NCBI GenBank assembly: GCA_964527835.1
Contig: CAZGNV010000016.1
Location: forward strand, 1-64,000
Reading direction: 5' to 3'
DNA length: 64,000 bases
Source of the DNA: JAFDCJ01 sp964527835
GTDB lineage: Bacteria > Desulfobacterota > Desulfobacteria > Desulfobacterales > JAFDCJ01
Numbering within the stretch: position 1 is the first letter of the stretch; each line of letters starts with the position of its first letter. Shown piece by piece: positions 45,186 to 53,358 of the stretch. Both the position numbers and the translations under genes were made by a program. The notes beneath the pieces are model-generated. The model searched no databases, was not told the DNA's origin, and worked only from the letters and a program-made list of their open reading frames with translations.

Positions 45186-46199
45186 ATGAATACCACGAAC
45201 AAATCTGCAAAATGTGTCTTAGTCACCGGGGGTGCCGGATACATCGGATCCCATGCCTGCAAAGCGCTTGAAGCAGCCGGTTATAGTCCGGTAACCTACG
45301 ACAACTTCCGTTACGGACACCGGCAGGCCGTCAGGTGGGGGCCTCTGGAAGAGGGCGATATCGGCGATCGCGAGCGCCTGGAAACGGTAATCCGCAAATA
45401 CGATCCTGCAGCCGTGATGCATTTCGCGGCCTATGCTTATGTAGGCGAATCTGTCGAAAATCCGGCAAAATATTACCGCAACAACGTGGCTGGCAGCCTG
45501 ACCCTGCTGGAGTCCATGAAAAACTGCGGGGTGGATAAAATCATTTTTTCCAGCACCTGTGCGACTTACGGTATGCCCGAGCAGATACCAATCGTAGAGG
45601 ATCATCCCCAAAATCCGATTAATCCATACGGTCGCAGCAAACTGATGATCGAATGGATGCTGCAGGATTTTGCGAAAGCTTATGGCATAAACTTTGTGTC
45701 CCTGCGGTATTTCAATGCCGCCGGGGCGGACCCTGATGGCGAAATCGGAGAAGCGCACGATCCGGAAACCCATCTGATTCCCCTGGTTCTGGATGTCGCC
45801 CTTGGAAAACGAGCGCACCTTGATGTTTTTGGAACCGATTACGACACCGCAGATGGCACCTGCATCCGCGACTATATTCATGTTACAGATCTTGCCAATG
45901 CGCACGTGATGGCCCTGGAATACCTTTTTCATGATAAACAAAGCACTGCCTTCAACCTTGGAAACGGCCATGGATTTTCGGTTCGCGAGGTCATCGAGAC
46001 CGCCGGGAAAGTCACCGGCCGGGCGATCACCTGCCGTGAAGCCGACCGCAGAGCAGGAGACCCCCCGGTTCTAATTGGAAGCTCAGAGAAGATAAAGCGA
46101 ATACTGGGCTGGCAGCCGTTATTTAAGAGGCTTCAGGATATCATCACAACCGCCTGGCAATGGCATCAAAAAATTATCGATCCGGGCCAACAGCGCTGA
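45186..46199 (+). CDS. galE: UDP-glucose 4-epimerase
   Basis: 337 aa extended short-chain dehydrogenase. The Rossmann motif is VTGGAGYIGSHACKAL. The catalytic Ser/Thr region is FSSTCATYG, followed by the YxxxK pair in NPYGRSKLMIEWML. The GalE-specific NAAGADPDGEIGE and the substrate region DYIHVTDLANAHVMAL are present. It interconverts UDP-Glc and UDP-Gal (or the GlcNAc forms), supplying galactose-type donors for this surface-glycan operon. Its stop overlaps the next start (TGATG). Confidence 0.9.
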   Translation: MNTTNKSAKCVLVTGGAGYIGSHACKALEAAGYSPVTYDNFRYGHRQAVRWGPLEEGDIGDRERLETVIRKYDPAAVMHFAAYAYVGESVENPAKYYRNNVAGSLTLLESMKNCGVDKIIFSSTCATYGMPEQIPIVEDHPQNPINPYGRSKLMIEWMLQDFAKAYGINFVSLRYFNAAGADPDGEIGEAHDPETHLIPLVLDVALGKRAHLDVFGTDYDTADGTCIRDYIHVTDLANAHVMALEYLFHDKQSTAFNLGNGHGFSVREVIETAGKVTGRAITCREADRRAGDPPVLIGSSEKIKRILGWQPLFKRLQDIITTAWQWHQKIIDPGQQR

Positions 46200-47257
46200 T
46201 GAAGCAAAAGATTCTGTTTATTTCACGAAATTATCCTCCCAAGATCGGGGGGCTCGAAACTTATAGCTATAACCTTATCAAAGAATTTGAGCAGCATCAT
46301 ATCGTTCATAAGATTGTCCTTTCCAGGTCCAATATTCACCTGCTGTGGTTTTTACCATTTTGCCTGCTCGCCGGCGCTGCAACGGCCCGGAGGCATTCCA
46401 TCGGGCATATTCATCTTTGTGACGGACTGCTGTCTCCGATTGGTGTTATGCTCAAGTCCCTCACGGGGGCACGCATCTCGGCCAGTATCCACGGACTTGA
46501 CATTACCTACCGCAATGGCTTTTATCAGCTGCTGATGCCTCGCTGCGCCGCCCGCCTTGACAGGATTATCTGTGTAAGCCACGCCACCTGCAGCGAGTGC
46601 CGACGCCGGGGGGTGCCGGATCACAAAATCGTTGTCATTCCCAATGGCATCAGACCTGATGCACTCTACCTGAACCAGTCCAGAGAGCTCCTGCTACGGC
46701 GCCTGGAGCCGATTATCGGAAGTCCAATGCGGGAAAAAAAAATACTTTTGACCATCGGGCGCCTGGTTAAACGCAAAGGGGTAACCTGGTTTATGGATGC
46801 TGTCATGACGCAGCTGGGTCCGGACTATATTTACATAATTGCCGGCGAAGGACCTGAGCTTGAACCCATCCGGCAGCGGATAAGGCGGCATCAATGGAAG
46901 CAGCGGGTTTTTGCGCTTGGGCGGGTATCCGATGAAACCCGCAAAATTCTTTACAATGCCGCCGATATTTTTGTGATGCCCAACGTTACCGTGGACGGCG
47001 ACGTGGAAGGCTTCGGCATCGTCATCGTTGAAGCCGGAAGCTGCGGGCTGCCGGTTGTCGCCAGCAATCTGCAGGGAATCAGGGACGCCGTTGTCGAAAA
47101 CAAAAGTGGATACCTGGTCGAAGAAGGAGATGCCGGCGGATTTTGTGATCGAATTGTTCACATGGATTTAAAACGGCGGGACATCCGCGCCCAGATCAAC
47201 AAGCAGTTTGACTGGGCACAAATTTATCATGTTTACCGAAAAGCAATATTCCATTAA
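46199..47257 (+). CDS. GT4 glycosyltransferase
   Basis: 352 aa GT-B fold. The N-terminal domain has SRNYPPKIGGLETYSYNLI, the linker ISASIHGLDITYRNG, and the C-terminal domain IGRLVKRKGVTWFMDAV, then the GT4 EX7E region (EGFGIVIVEAGSCGLPVVAS). A retaining nucleotide-sugar transferase that adds a sugar to a lipid-linked oligosaccharide is expected. The ATG at 46199 sits in TGATG with galE, implying coupled translation; the in-frame start 39 bases earlier lies inside galE and is rejected. Confidence 0.87.
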   Translation: MKQKILFISRNYPPKIGGLETYSYNLIKEFEQHHIVHKIVLSRSNIHLLWFLPFCLLAGAATARRHSIGHIHLCDGLLSPIGVMLKSLTGARISASIHGLDITYRNGFYQLLMPRCAARLDRIICVSHATCSECRRRGVPDHKIVVIPNGIRPDALYLNQSRELLLRRLEPIIGSPMREKKILLTIGRLVKRKGVTWFMDAVMTQLGPDYIYIIAGEGPELEPIRQRIRRHQWKQRVFALGRVSDETRKILYNAADIFVMPNVTVDGDVEGFGIVIVEAGSCGLPVVASNLQGIRDAVVENKSGYLVEEGDAGGFCDRIVHMDLKRRDIRAQINKQFDWAQIYHVYRKAIFH

Positions 47258-47358
47258 GGCAAAAACAGCCGGCAGTATCGCCGGTCGCGGCTTGCGTCGC
47301 CGGCCAAGACCGGCTTTCGGCATCCCGAATTTGAAAACATGTATTCAGCAGCGGGAAA

Positions 47359-48252
47359 ATGCGGATGGGCATTCTAGAAGATAAATACTTCGTGTTTATC
47401 GTCTCGGCCGGTCGCACCGGCACCAAGTTTCTGGGCGAACAACTGGGCCACATGATTGCCGGCGCGTTTTCAGTGCATGAACCCGATGTTCTGATGGATT
47501 TCAAGTTGAAGTCCCTGGATCAGCTGCGACTTTTTGGCTGGTATAATTTAATCTTCGGCAAGCTGATTGGAAAAACCGGCATCCGCAATTTGTCTCAGAA
47601 TTACCTGGCGGGAAAATTATCTCTCTCGCAGCTCAAAACGGCCATCCTTGCTCACAGGGAAAAATTCTATCGCAGCCTTGACCAGGACCTGATTATCGAA
47701 TCTTACAGCGGCTGGTACGGAGCCATACCGGCTATTCGCAGCCTTTATAAGCATTACAGGATTGTCGTCATTGTCCGGGACCCCCGGGACTGGGTGGTTT
47801 CCAACATGAACTGGGAGACCATGTACGGCAGAAGGGACTGGATAAGCCGGTTGAAACTGGGCCGCTTGAATCCTGCCATGCTAAATGACGAACAATACCG
47901 TGATCGGTGGCAGCACTTTACGCGGTTTCAAAAACTGTGCTGGGCATGGAGTGCGATATACGCAATCCTCCTAAGGGAAACGGCGGACGATCCCAACGCG
48001 ATAATTGTCAAATTCGAAGATTTATTTCACAACGGACAAAAATATGAATATTTAGACAATCTGCTTGGCTTTATCACCGCGTTTGCCAGCAGGAGATTCG
48101 ATTGGCGCACTGTGCAAGGCGTCCTGGAGAAAACAGCCAATCCCAATATTTCCAATGCATTTCCCGGGTGGCAAGACTGGAAGCCGGAGATGAAGGCGGA
48201 TTTGGAGCGCTTGTGCGCCAATGTGGCTGAAAAATTTAATTATCCGGTTTAG
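47359..48252 (+). CDS. Sulfotransferase-family protein
   Basis: 297 aa. The PAPS-binding 5' loop is FIVSAGRTGTKFLGEQ and the 3'-phosphate motif IVVIVRDPRDWVVSNMNWE, both characteristic of the P-loop sulfotransferase superfamily. The family transfers sulfate from PAPS to carbohydrates or lipids. In this operon, behind galE and a GT4, a glycan acceptor is likely. Its 3' end overlaps the convergent formyltransferase-like gene by 17 bases. Confidence 0.8.
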   Translation: MRMGILEDKYFVFIVSAGRTGTKFLGEQLGHMIAGAFSVHEPDVLMDFKLKSLDQLRLFGWYNLIFGKLIGKTGIRNLSQNYLAGKLSLSQLKTAILAHREKFYRSLDQDLIIESYSGWYGAIPAIRSLYKHYRIVVIVRDPRDWVVSNMNWETMYGRRDWISRLKLGRLNPAMLNDEQYRDRWQHFTRFQKLCWAWSAIYAILLRETADDPNAIIVKFEDLFHNGQKYEYLDNLLGFITAFASRRFDWRTVQGVLEKTANPNISNAFPGWQDWKPEMKADLERLCANVAEKFNYPV

Positions 48253-48892
48253 CGCCGGGCAGCCCGGGTTCCGGTGCCTTAAAAATTTTCAGAATATATC
48301 GATGGCCATCTATTTCAAAAAAAGCAGGATATTCATCATTGCTGACCGTCCGCAATAAATTGAATTGTTCTTTTATGCTTTTGCGGATATCCAGTTTGCT
48401 GTCTTCAGGCGTTCGCTTTGGATAAAAGCTCGGTTTTCCTTTTTGCACCAGGGATTTTGGGGGGTATTCTTTTATAAAGCGCAGACAGAGTTCAATCGTC
48501 TTTTCGGCCTGCATTTTACGTATTTCATCGTGCAGCTCATATCCGTTGAGTCTGATATAGTCCCGTAAATATATGTTTCCTGCATCCGCTTTTTCAGTAG
48601 CTTCAAATAATATGACCGGGATAACATTTTTTCCTTCCAGAATTTGCCAGAAAAGGGGTGCCCAGCCTTTTCCGGCCGGCAAGTCACTTTCGTGAACCAC
48701 CAGATTATGTCGATGCTTTCCGAGCTGCTCCTTTTCGATTATGCGATGATAGCTCAAAATAAAAACGATCTCAAAGCACTCGTCTATTTCCCGATGGTTG
48801 AAAAAAAGACCGGCACCAGCTATCTGCCTTTGCAGGTTCCTTGCATAGGGGACAAACCATTGATCAGGGGAAGTCAATATGGCAATTTTCAT
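48236..48892 (-). CDS. Formyltransferase-like protein lacking the usual catalytic Asn
   Basis: 218 aa from ATG at 48892 with GGAG upstream. The formyltransferase N-domain pattern is visible in VVHESDLPAGKGWAPLFWQI and FEATEKADAGNIY. Fmt-type enzymes use an N-x-H...D triad. Here the residue two before His is Val, while His and the DAG Asp remain. This VVHESDLP form belongs to a distinct group I associate with bacterial surface-sugar clusters, so activity on an amino sugar rather than tRNA is likely. Last gene of the minus-strand pse operon. Confidence 0.65.
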   Translation of the reverse strand: MKIAILTSPDQWFVPYARNLQRQIAGAGLFFNHREIDECFEIVFILSYHRIIEKEQLGKHRHNLVVHESDLPAGKGWAPLFWQILEGKNVIPVILFEATEKADAGNIYLRDYIRLNGYELHDEIRKMQAEKTIELCLRFIKEYPPKSLVQKGKPSFYPKRTPEDSKLDIRKSIKEQFNLLRTVSNDEYPAFFEIDGHRYILKIFKAPEPGLPGAKPDN

Positions 48893-48910
48893 CACGGACT
48901 CCGGAAGCAA

Positions 48911-49603
48911 CTAGGCTGTTGCCAAAATTGGTTTTGCGGTTATGATTTTTCTGGTTTCCTGGATTCCTATATTGAACAGCTGGTCGACAATCGACATCCA
49001 CGGAATAAAATCGCCATTTATTTGCTTATATGTTGGAAAATTAAAATCATGATACAGGATAGAAATATGACGAAAGTTTTCCTTTTTTATGTAATTTCGC
49101 CCATTTGAACCCGAAATATAGCAATTTCCATTTAGCAGACGGGTGATATTTGCCAACAGTTTATCCCCCGAGCCGGTTGTTGCCAAGCTGGACGATCTGA
49201 TAAAATGATACGGGATTTCCAGCAGATTGCAAAGATTGATTAACATCTGGATCATGGAAGCCGAAAAATCAGGATCATTGAGACCACTGAAAATATATGC
49301 CAGGATGTCAGGATCGTAAAAGGGGGCTTTTTTATAGTTGATCTCGATTTTATTTTTATGCTTATCAATCCAATCGGGGTCTTTTATCTTAAGTGCATGG
49401 ATCAACGGTCTGCTGCTTTTCTTTAAAAGCGAGATGGACAGCCACGTTTCTCTTCCATTGACGAGCTTAATTTTATTCCTCTGTTCAAAGGCTCTGCGCT
49501 GGTGCTGGACAGTATCTAAGATAACGAATATATCGGTGATGGAGATCCTTTGAAGATAATTCAGGCCCGGCAGGTATCTTGGCTGACTAATGGCGACTCG
49601 CAT
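48911..49603 (-). CDS. WbqC-like protein
   Basis: 230 aa. The N-terminus MRVAISQPRYLPGLNYLQRI and the internal QRRAFEQRNKIK match the WbqC family (PF08889). Members are frequent in O-antigen and glycan clusters and are thought to act in amino-sugar modification, but their reaction is unsettled. It overlaps the upstream formyltransferase by 17 bases and precedes the second formyltransferase-like gene by 18, so it may work with acyl or formyl transfer. Confidence 0.78.
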   Translation of the reverse strand: MRVAISQPRYLPGLNYLQRISITDIFVILDTVQHQRRAFEQRNKIKLVNGRETWLSISLLKKSSRPLIHALKIKDPDWIDKHKNKIEINYKKAPFYDPDILAYIFSGLNDPDFSASMIQMLINLCNLLEIPYHFIRSSSLATTGSGDKLLANITRLLNGNCYISGSNGRNYIKKENFRHISILYHDFNFPTYKQINGDFIPWMSIVDQLFNIGIQETRKIITAKPILATA

Positions 49604-50231
49604 TGAAAATCTCTTTCAGGGTTTCGGCATTCACAATTTTATCGATCAGATATTTTGGCAGGGGCTTATAATAGGCTCCTGCTGAAGTAAGCTTTACGCT
49701 TCGCTCCGACAAATATCTGCGGATGCCTTCATCGACAAGTTTTGGCAGCAGCGACAGCAACCGCTTTTCATTTTGCCGGTAACTTGTGTTGTAATCCAAA
49801 TCGATGGACTTGGTTGCTAAAATATCGCCCCGGTCAATGCTTTCAGTCATTACATGAACTGTAACGCCCGCTTTGGCCTCCCGGTTCAGAATTGCCTGGG
49901 GCAATGGATGTCTTCCGCGGTAATCCGGTAAAATACCGGGATGGACATTGATGGTGGCATATCTTGGGAAATGAATAATCTCTTTATTAAAAATAATTCC
50001 AAAAGATCCCACTAGAAAGAAATCCGGTTGTTTTTTTCCAATGGCGGGCAACAGGGCAATAATCTCATCGCTTGTTTCCACCCGCTTGTAAGTTATATTA
50101 TTATCCCGGCAAAAGCGGACAATCCGATCATTTTCCTTGTTTCTTTCAAAAATCACATAAACAAGTCTATGGTTTTTTGAAATCCCCTGGACGCATTCAA
50201 AAAAATTTCCAAAATACGCAATTTTTTTCAT
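49587..50231 (-). CDS. Amino-sugar N-formyltransferase-like (PseJ-like candidate)
   Basis: 214 aa with intact formyltransferase chemistry: TINVHPGILPDYRGRHPLPQ supplies Asn and His of the triad and the Asp is in TESIDRGDIL. The C-terminal extension of tRNA-specific Fmt is absent, so a nucleotide-sugar amine is the likely acceptor. The ATG overlaps the pseI stop as ATGA. A formyltransferase replacing PseH (as I recall for PseJ in Anoxybacillus) would give an N-formyl derivative of the pseudaminate precursor. The exact substrate is inferred from context. Confidence 0.72.
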   Translation of the reverse strand: MKKIAYFGNFFECVQGISKNHRLVYVIFERNKENDRIVRFCRDNNITYKRVETSDEIIALLPAIGKKQPDFFLVGSFGIIFNKEIIHFPRYATINVHPGILPDYRGRHPLPQAILNREAKAGVTVHVMTESIDRGDILATKSIDLDYNTSYRQNEKRLLSLLPKLVDEGIRRYLSERSVKLTSAGAYYKPLPKYLIDKIVNAETLKEIFNASRH

Positions 50232-51253
50232 ATCATATCCCAGGTCAGCCACTCATCATACTCGGCATCTCTTTTCAGGATTCTGCCAACAACCAGATTA
50301 ATGAATTCGGGCTTTATTCCGAATCCCGGCCGTTTAACGATCAAGTCTTCCCGGTTAAGCACATGGCCTTTTTTCAGTGATCTCTTCAATATAATGCTTC
50401 TTCTGAGTTGGAAATTTTCTTTCTCCTCATATCGCGGACCGTTTTTCATACCATCGCCAAATGCGTTTTCAATATCGCGGATTTTTCTTACCATTTCCTC
50501 TAGCTCATGGGGCTCAATGGCAAAACCGTGATCAGGACCATCCAAGGTGCGGTCCAGGGTGAAATGTTTTTCAATGACCTTGGCTCCCATGGCAATTGCA
50601 CTCAAAGCGACATGATCGCCAAATGTGTGGTCGGAATAGCCCACTACGCAATTGAAAGCCATTTTCATGGTTTGCATGGCCCTTAAGTTGGAAAGGCGAG
50701 GTGGGGCTGGGTATACTGACGTACATTGCAGCAGGACAATATCATTGTTTTTTTCCTGCCTGCAGATATTGACAGCCGTTTCAATCTCAGCCATTGTCGC
50801 CAGCCCGGTTGAGAGAAAAACGGCCAGTCCGGTTTTTGCCATATATCTTATGAGCACTACATCCGTAAGATCAAAGGAAGCTACCTTTAAAGCTCCCGTC
50901 TCTAATTCAGCCAACTGATCAACCGCCTCAAGATCACAGGGCGAAGATAAAAAGTCAATTCCTATCCCATCGCAGTGCTCTTTCAGTGGCAACAGCCAAT
51001 CTCGGTTAAGCTCCAAGCTTTTTATGAGTTCATAAATATCACTGTCATAAGAGGATAAACGGGGAGTCCGAATGGAGTAATCATGCTCGGCCTTGAATAT
51101 TTGAAATTTCGCCGCGTCGGCCCCGGCCTCTTTTGCCTTTTCGATAAGTTCGACGGCCATTTCGAAGCGTTGATTGTGGTTACTTCCGATCTCCGCAACG
51201 ATGTACACGGGATGCTTGTCACCAATATGTCGATTTCCAATGGTTACCTGCAT
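50228..51253 (-). CDS. pseI: Pseudaminic/sialic acid synthase (NeuB/PseI family)
   Basis: 341 aa. The TIM-barrel NeuB domain begins VYIVAEIGSNHNQRFEMAVE and contains KFQIFKAEHDYS, DFLSSPCD, STGLATMAEIE and GYSDHTFGDHVALSAIAMGA. A C-terminal antifreeze-like SAF domain (LKKGHVLNREDLIVKRPGFG) ends the chain. It condenses PEP with a 6-deoxy amino sugar to give a nonulosonate. With pseB, pseC, pseF and pseG upstream, pseudaminic rather than sialic or legionaminic acid is the expected product class. Confidence 0.87.
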   Translation of the reverse strand: MQVTIGNRHIGDKHPVYIVAEIGSNHNQRFEMAVELIEKAKEAGADAAKFQIFKAEHDYSIRTPRLSSYDSDIYELIKSLELNRDWLLPLKEHCDGIGIDFLSSPCDLEAVDQLAELETGALKVASFDLTDVVLIRYMAKTGLAVFLSTGLATMAEIETAVNICRQEKNNDIVLLQCTSVYPAPPRLSNLRAMQTMKMAFNCVVGYSDHTFGDHVALSAIAMGAKVIEKHFTLDRTLDGPDHGFAIEPHELEEMVRKIRDIENAFGDGMKNGPRYEEKENFQLRRSIILKRSLKKGHVLNREDLIVKRPGFGIKPEFINLVVGRILKRDAEYDEWLTWDMI

Positions 51254-51271
51254 TTTTCCCTCGCAGCTTTG

Positions 51272-52273
51272 TTATCTGGCATGCTCCAGAACCATCTGGT
51301 CAAAAACCAGCTTGTATTCCGTGAGCATGCGTTCAAGAGAAAATTTTTTTTCCGCCTGTGCCCGGTTGTAGGCCCCCATTTCACGGCGCAGTTGCGGCGA
51401 TCCGGCCAAAAGGTTCAGTTTTTCAGCAAAAGCCTGCACATCACCGACCGGACATAGAAATCCTCCCCGGCCGTCATCGAGCAGTTCCGGTATGGCCGAG
51501 CAATCACTGGCCACCACCGGAAGTCCGCATGCCATGGCTTCGGCGATTGACAACCCAAAACCTTCACGCACGGTCGGCATTAGCAAAATATCCATTTCCC
51601 GGTAGAGTTGCGGCATTTTATCAAAATCAACAGCGCCCACCGAGCGCAACTTTTCATTTTGCGGCAAATCATGCCGAGTGCGCAACCCCCGCGTATAATA
51701 AATACGGCAACCCGCGTTCAATTTTTTCGATATCGCCGGCAGCCATTGAGCCCCCTTACGGCGCGTGAGATTGCCGGAAAAAAATATTCGTATTTCGTTA
51801 TTGTCCTGGGACTTGGCCGGTTTTGGAATAAATCTGTTGGTATCAACTCCATTATAGATAACTTTGATCGGAACGTCTATCAGCAAATCTTTTTTTGCCA
51901 GATCAGCGATATAATCGCTGACAGCCGTAATAACTGAGGCTTTTTGGACCGCGCAACGGGTCAAACGGCGTTGGATATATTGATGATGCATTCGCTGCCA
52001 GGGAGAGCAGAAAGGTTGCATCCAGTGGTCCAACACATAGTTGTGAAAGGTGATAATCATCGGTGTTGAGGGCCGGAAAAAGAAAGCCGCATAGGTTGCT
52101 GCCGTGTGTATCAATGCCGCCTGTTTGCGCGCAACAATCAATGGCAATAAAAAAGGCATCAAGGTCAAGCGGGAATCGTAAGGGATCACCCGGTAGCCTG
52201 CAAGACGTTGCTCCAGGAGTTTATGGAGAACGAAGGCACCATTTCCCCGGCTCATCGGGCTGATGATTTTCAT
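51272..52273 (-). CDS. GT4 glycosyltransferase
   Basis: 333 aa GT-B enzyme. C-terminal nucleotide-binding half: RIFFSGNLTRRKGAQWLPAI, and the EX7E segment VREGFGLSIAEAMACGLPVVAS. The N-terminal acceptor domain opens with MSRGNGAFVLHKLLEQRLAG. Part of the minus-strand pse operon, 18 bases before pseI. It probably adds one residue of the repeat unit. Donor and linkage unknown. Confidence 0.85.
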   Translation of the reverse strand: MKIISPMSRGNGAFVLHKLLEQRLAGYRVIPYDSRLTLMPFLLPLIVARKQAALIHTAATYAAFFFRPSTPMIITFHNYVLDHWMQPFCSPWQRMHHQYIQRRLTRCAVQKASVITAVSDYIADLAKKDLLIDVPIKVIYNGVDTNRFIPKPAKSQDNNEIRIFFSGNLTRRKGAQWLPAISKKLNAGCRIYYTRGLRTRHDLPQNEKLRSVGAVDFDKMPQLYREMDILLMPTVREGFGLSIAEAMACGLPVVASDCSAIPELLDDGRGGFLCPVGDVQAFAEKLNLLAGSPQLRREMGAYNRAQAEKKFSLERMLTEYKLVFDQMVLEHAR

Positions 52274-52357
52274 TGTTCAATCACCCTGCGGTTCTTGAAT
52301 TTACTGTTATAATTGCAAGTCAATAAGATAATGGCTTCGCACAATGCATGACTTGAA

Positions 52358-53329
52358 TCATTTTCTTCCAGAACCATGGCGCAAAATTTTTTCATAGAAA
52401 AAGCCATAAATTCCCGACCCCAAAGAAACCAAATAAAGGACAAAAAAACTGGCTGCCCGGATTGGATTTTTAACTAACAGGGGCTTGAGTTTATTCCTGG
52501 AACCTTTAAGCCCTGTTCCGGAGCTGCCGTTTTTTTTGTTTTGTATGGCCGCAGTACGCCCCAACTTGAAATAGCGCTTGATGTATTCGAAAAACGAAAG
52601 CGGATGAACATGATAAGCTATGGCATTTTTGTTGTAATACAGCTTCATGCCGGCATCTGTCAGCCTTTTTCCCAATTCAATGTCTTCACCTGCGGCAAAG
52701 GGATAGTCTTCATCGAACAGTCCGTTTTTGAGCAAAAATTTTTTTTTCAGGGATACGTTGCAGGTATAGAAATACTGATATCTAATCACTTCCATGTGAG
52801 AAAGGTTTTGAAATGCCATCTGCTTGCGGTTCAACCAGGACTGGATTAAGGACGACTCGAGTCCGGAATCCATCACCATTGGGCAGAATCCCAAAACAGC
52901 TGCATGCAACTGGGGGTGCAAAGCGGTATGAAAGTTCAGATGTTCGCATAGCAAGTCCGGATAAGCAAGTATATCATCTCCAAGAAAAAGTATGACATCG
53001 CCGCGCGCGTTTCGGATGCCGATGTTCCTGGCCGCTGCAGGCCCCCTGTTACGCTGAAAAAAATATTGGGTCGTGATTTTATCCAGACGCGCAAATTGCT
53101 CAACAACCCCTGCGGTATCATCAGACGAACCGTCATCAATGATAATTATTTCAATTCTTTTCAAGTTTACATTGAGTTGAGATTCCAGAGCGGCAAAAAC
53201 GCGCTTTAACGATTCGCAGCGATTATAGGTGGGGATTACGATGGAAATATCAAAATGCGGCACACCCCCGACTTCATCGTGCATAAGCGCTTGTTTCGAT
53301 GCTGTGTTCGGAAGAGATGCTTTACACAT
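52358..53329 (-). CDS. GT2 glycosyltransferase
   Basis: 323 aa. GT2 domain from ISIVIPTYNRCESLKRVFAA, with IDDGSSDDTAGVVEQF, DxD as FLGDDILAYPD, and a C-terminal ED motif in FAAGEDIELGKRL. One membrane segment near the C-terminus (AASFFVLYLVSLGSGIYGFF) may anchor it. ATG at 53329 is used; a later Met (53284) lacks a better ribosome site. Cytoplasmic addition of a sugar to the lipid-linked glycan is expected. Confidence 0.83.
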   Translation of the reverse strand: MCKASLPNTASKQALMHDEVGGVPHFDISIVIPTYNRCESLKRVFAALESQLNVNLKRIEIIIIDDGSSDDTAGVVEQFARLDKITTQYFFQRNRGPAAARNIGIRNARGDVILFLGDDILAYPDLLCEHLNFHTALHPQLHAAVLGFCPMVMDSGLESSLIQSWLNRKQMAFQNLSHMEVIRYQYFYTCNVSLKKKFLLKNGLFDEDYPFAAGEDIELGKRLTDAGMKLYYNKNAIAYHVHPLSFFEYIKRYFKLGRTAAIQNKKNGSSGTGLKGSRNKLKPLLVKNPIRAASFFVLYLVSLGSGIYGFFYEKILRHGSGRK

Positions 53330-53358
53330 GCCTGAGCCCCGCGTGTGTTGCTGCCTGT

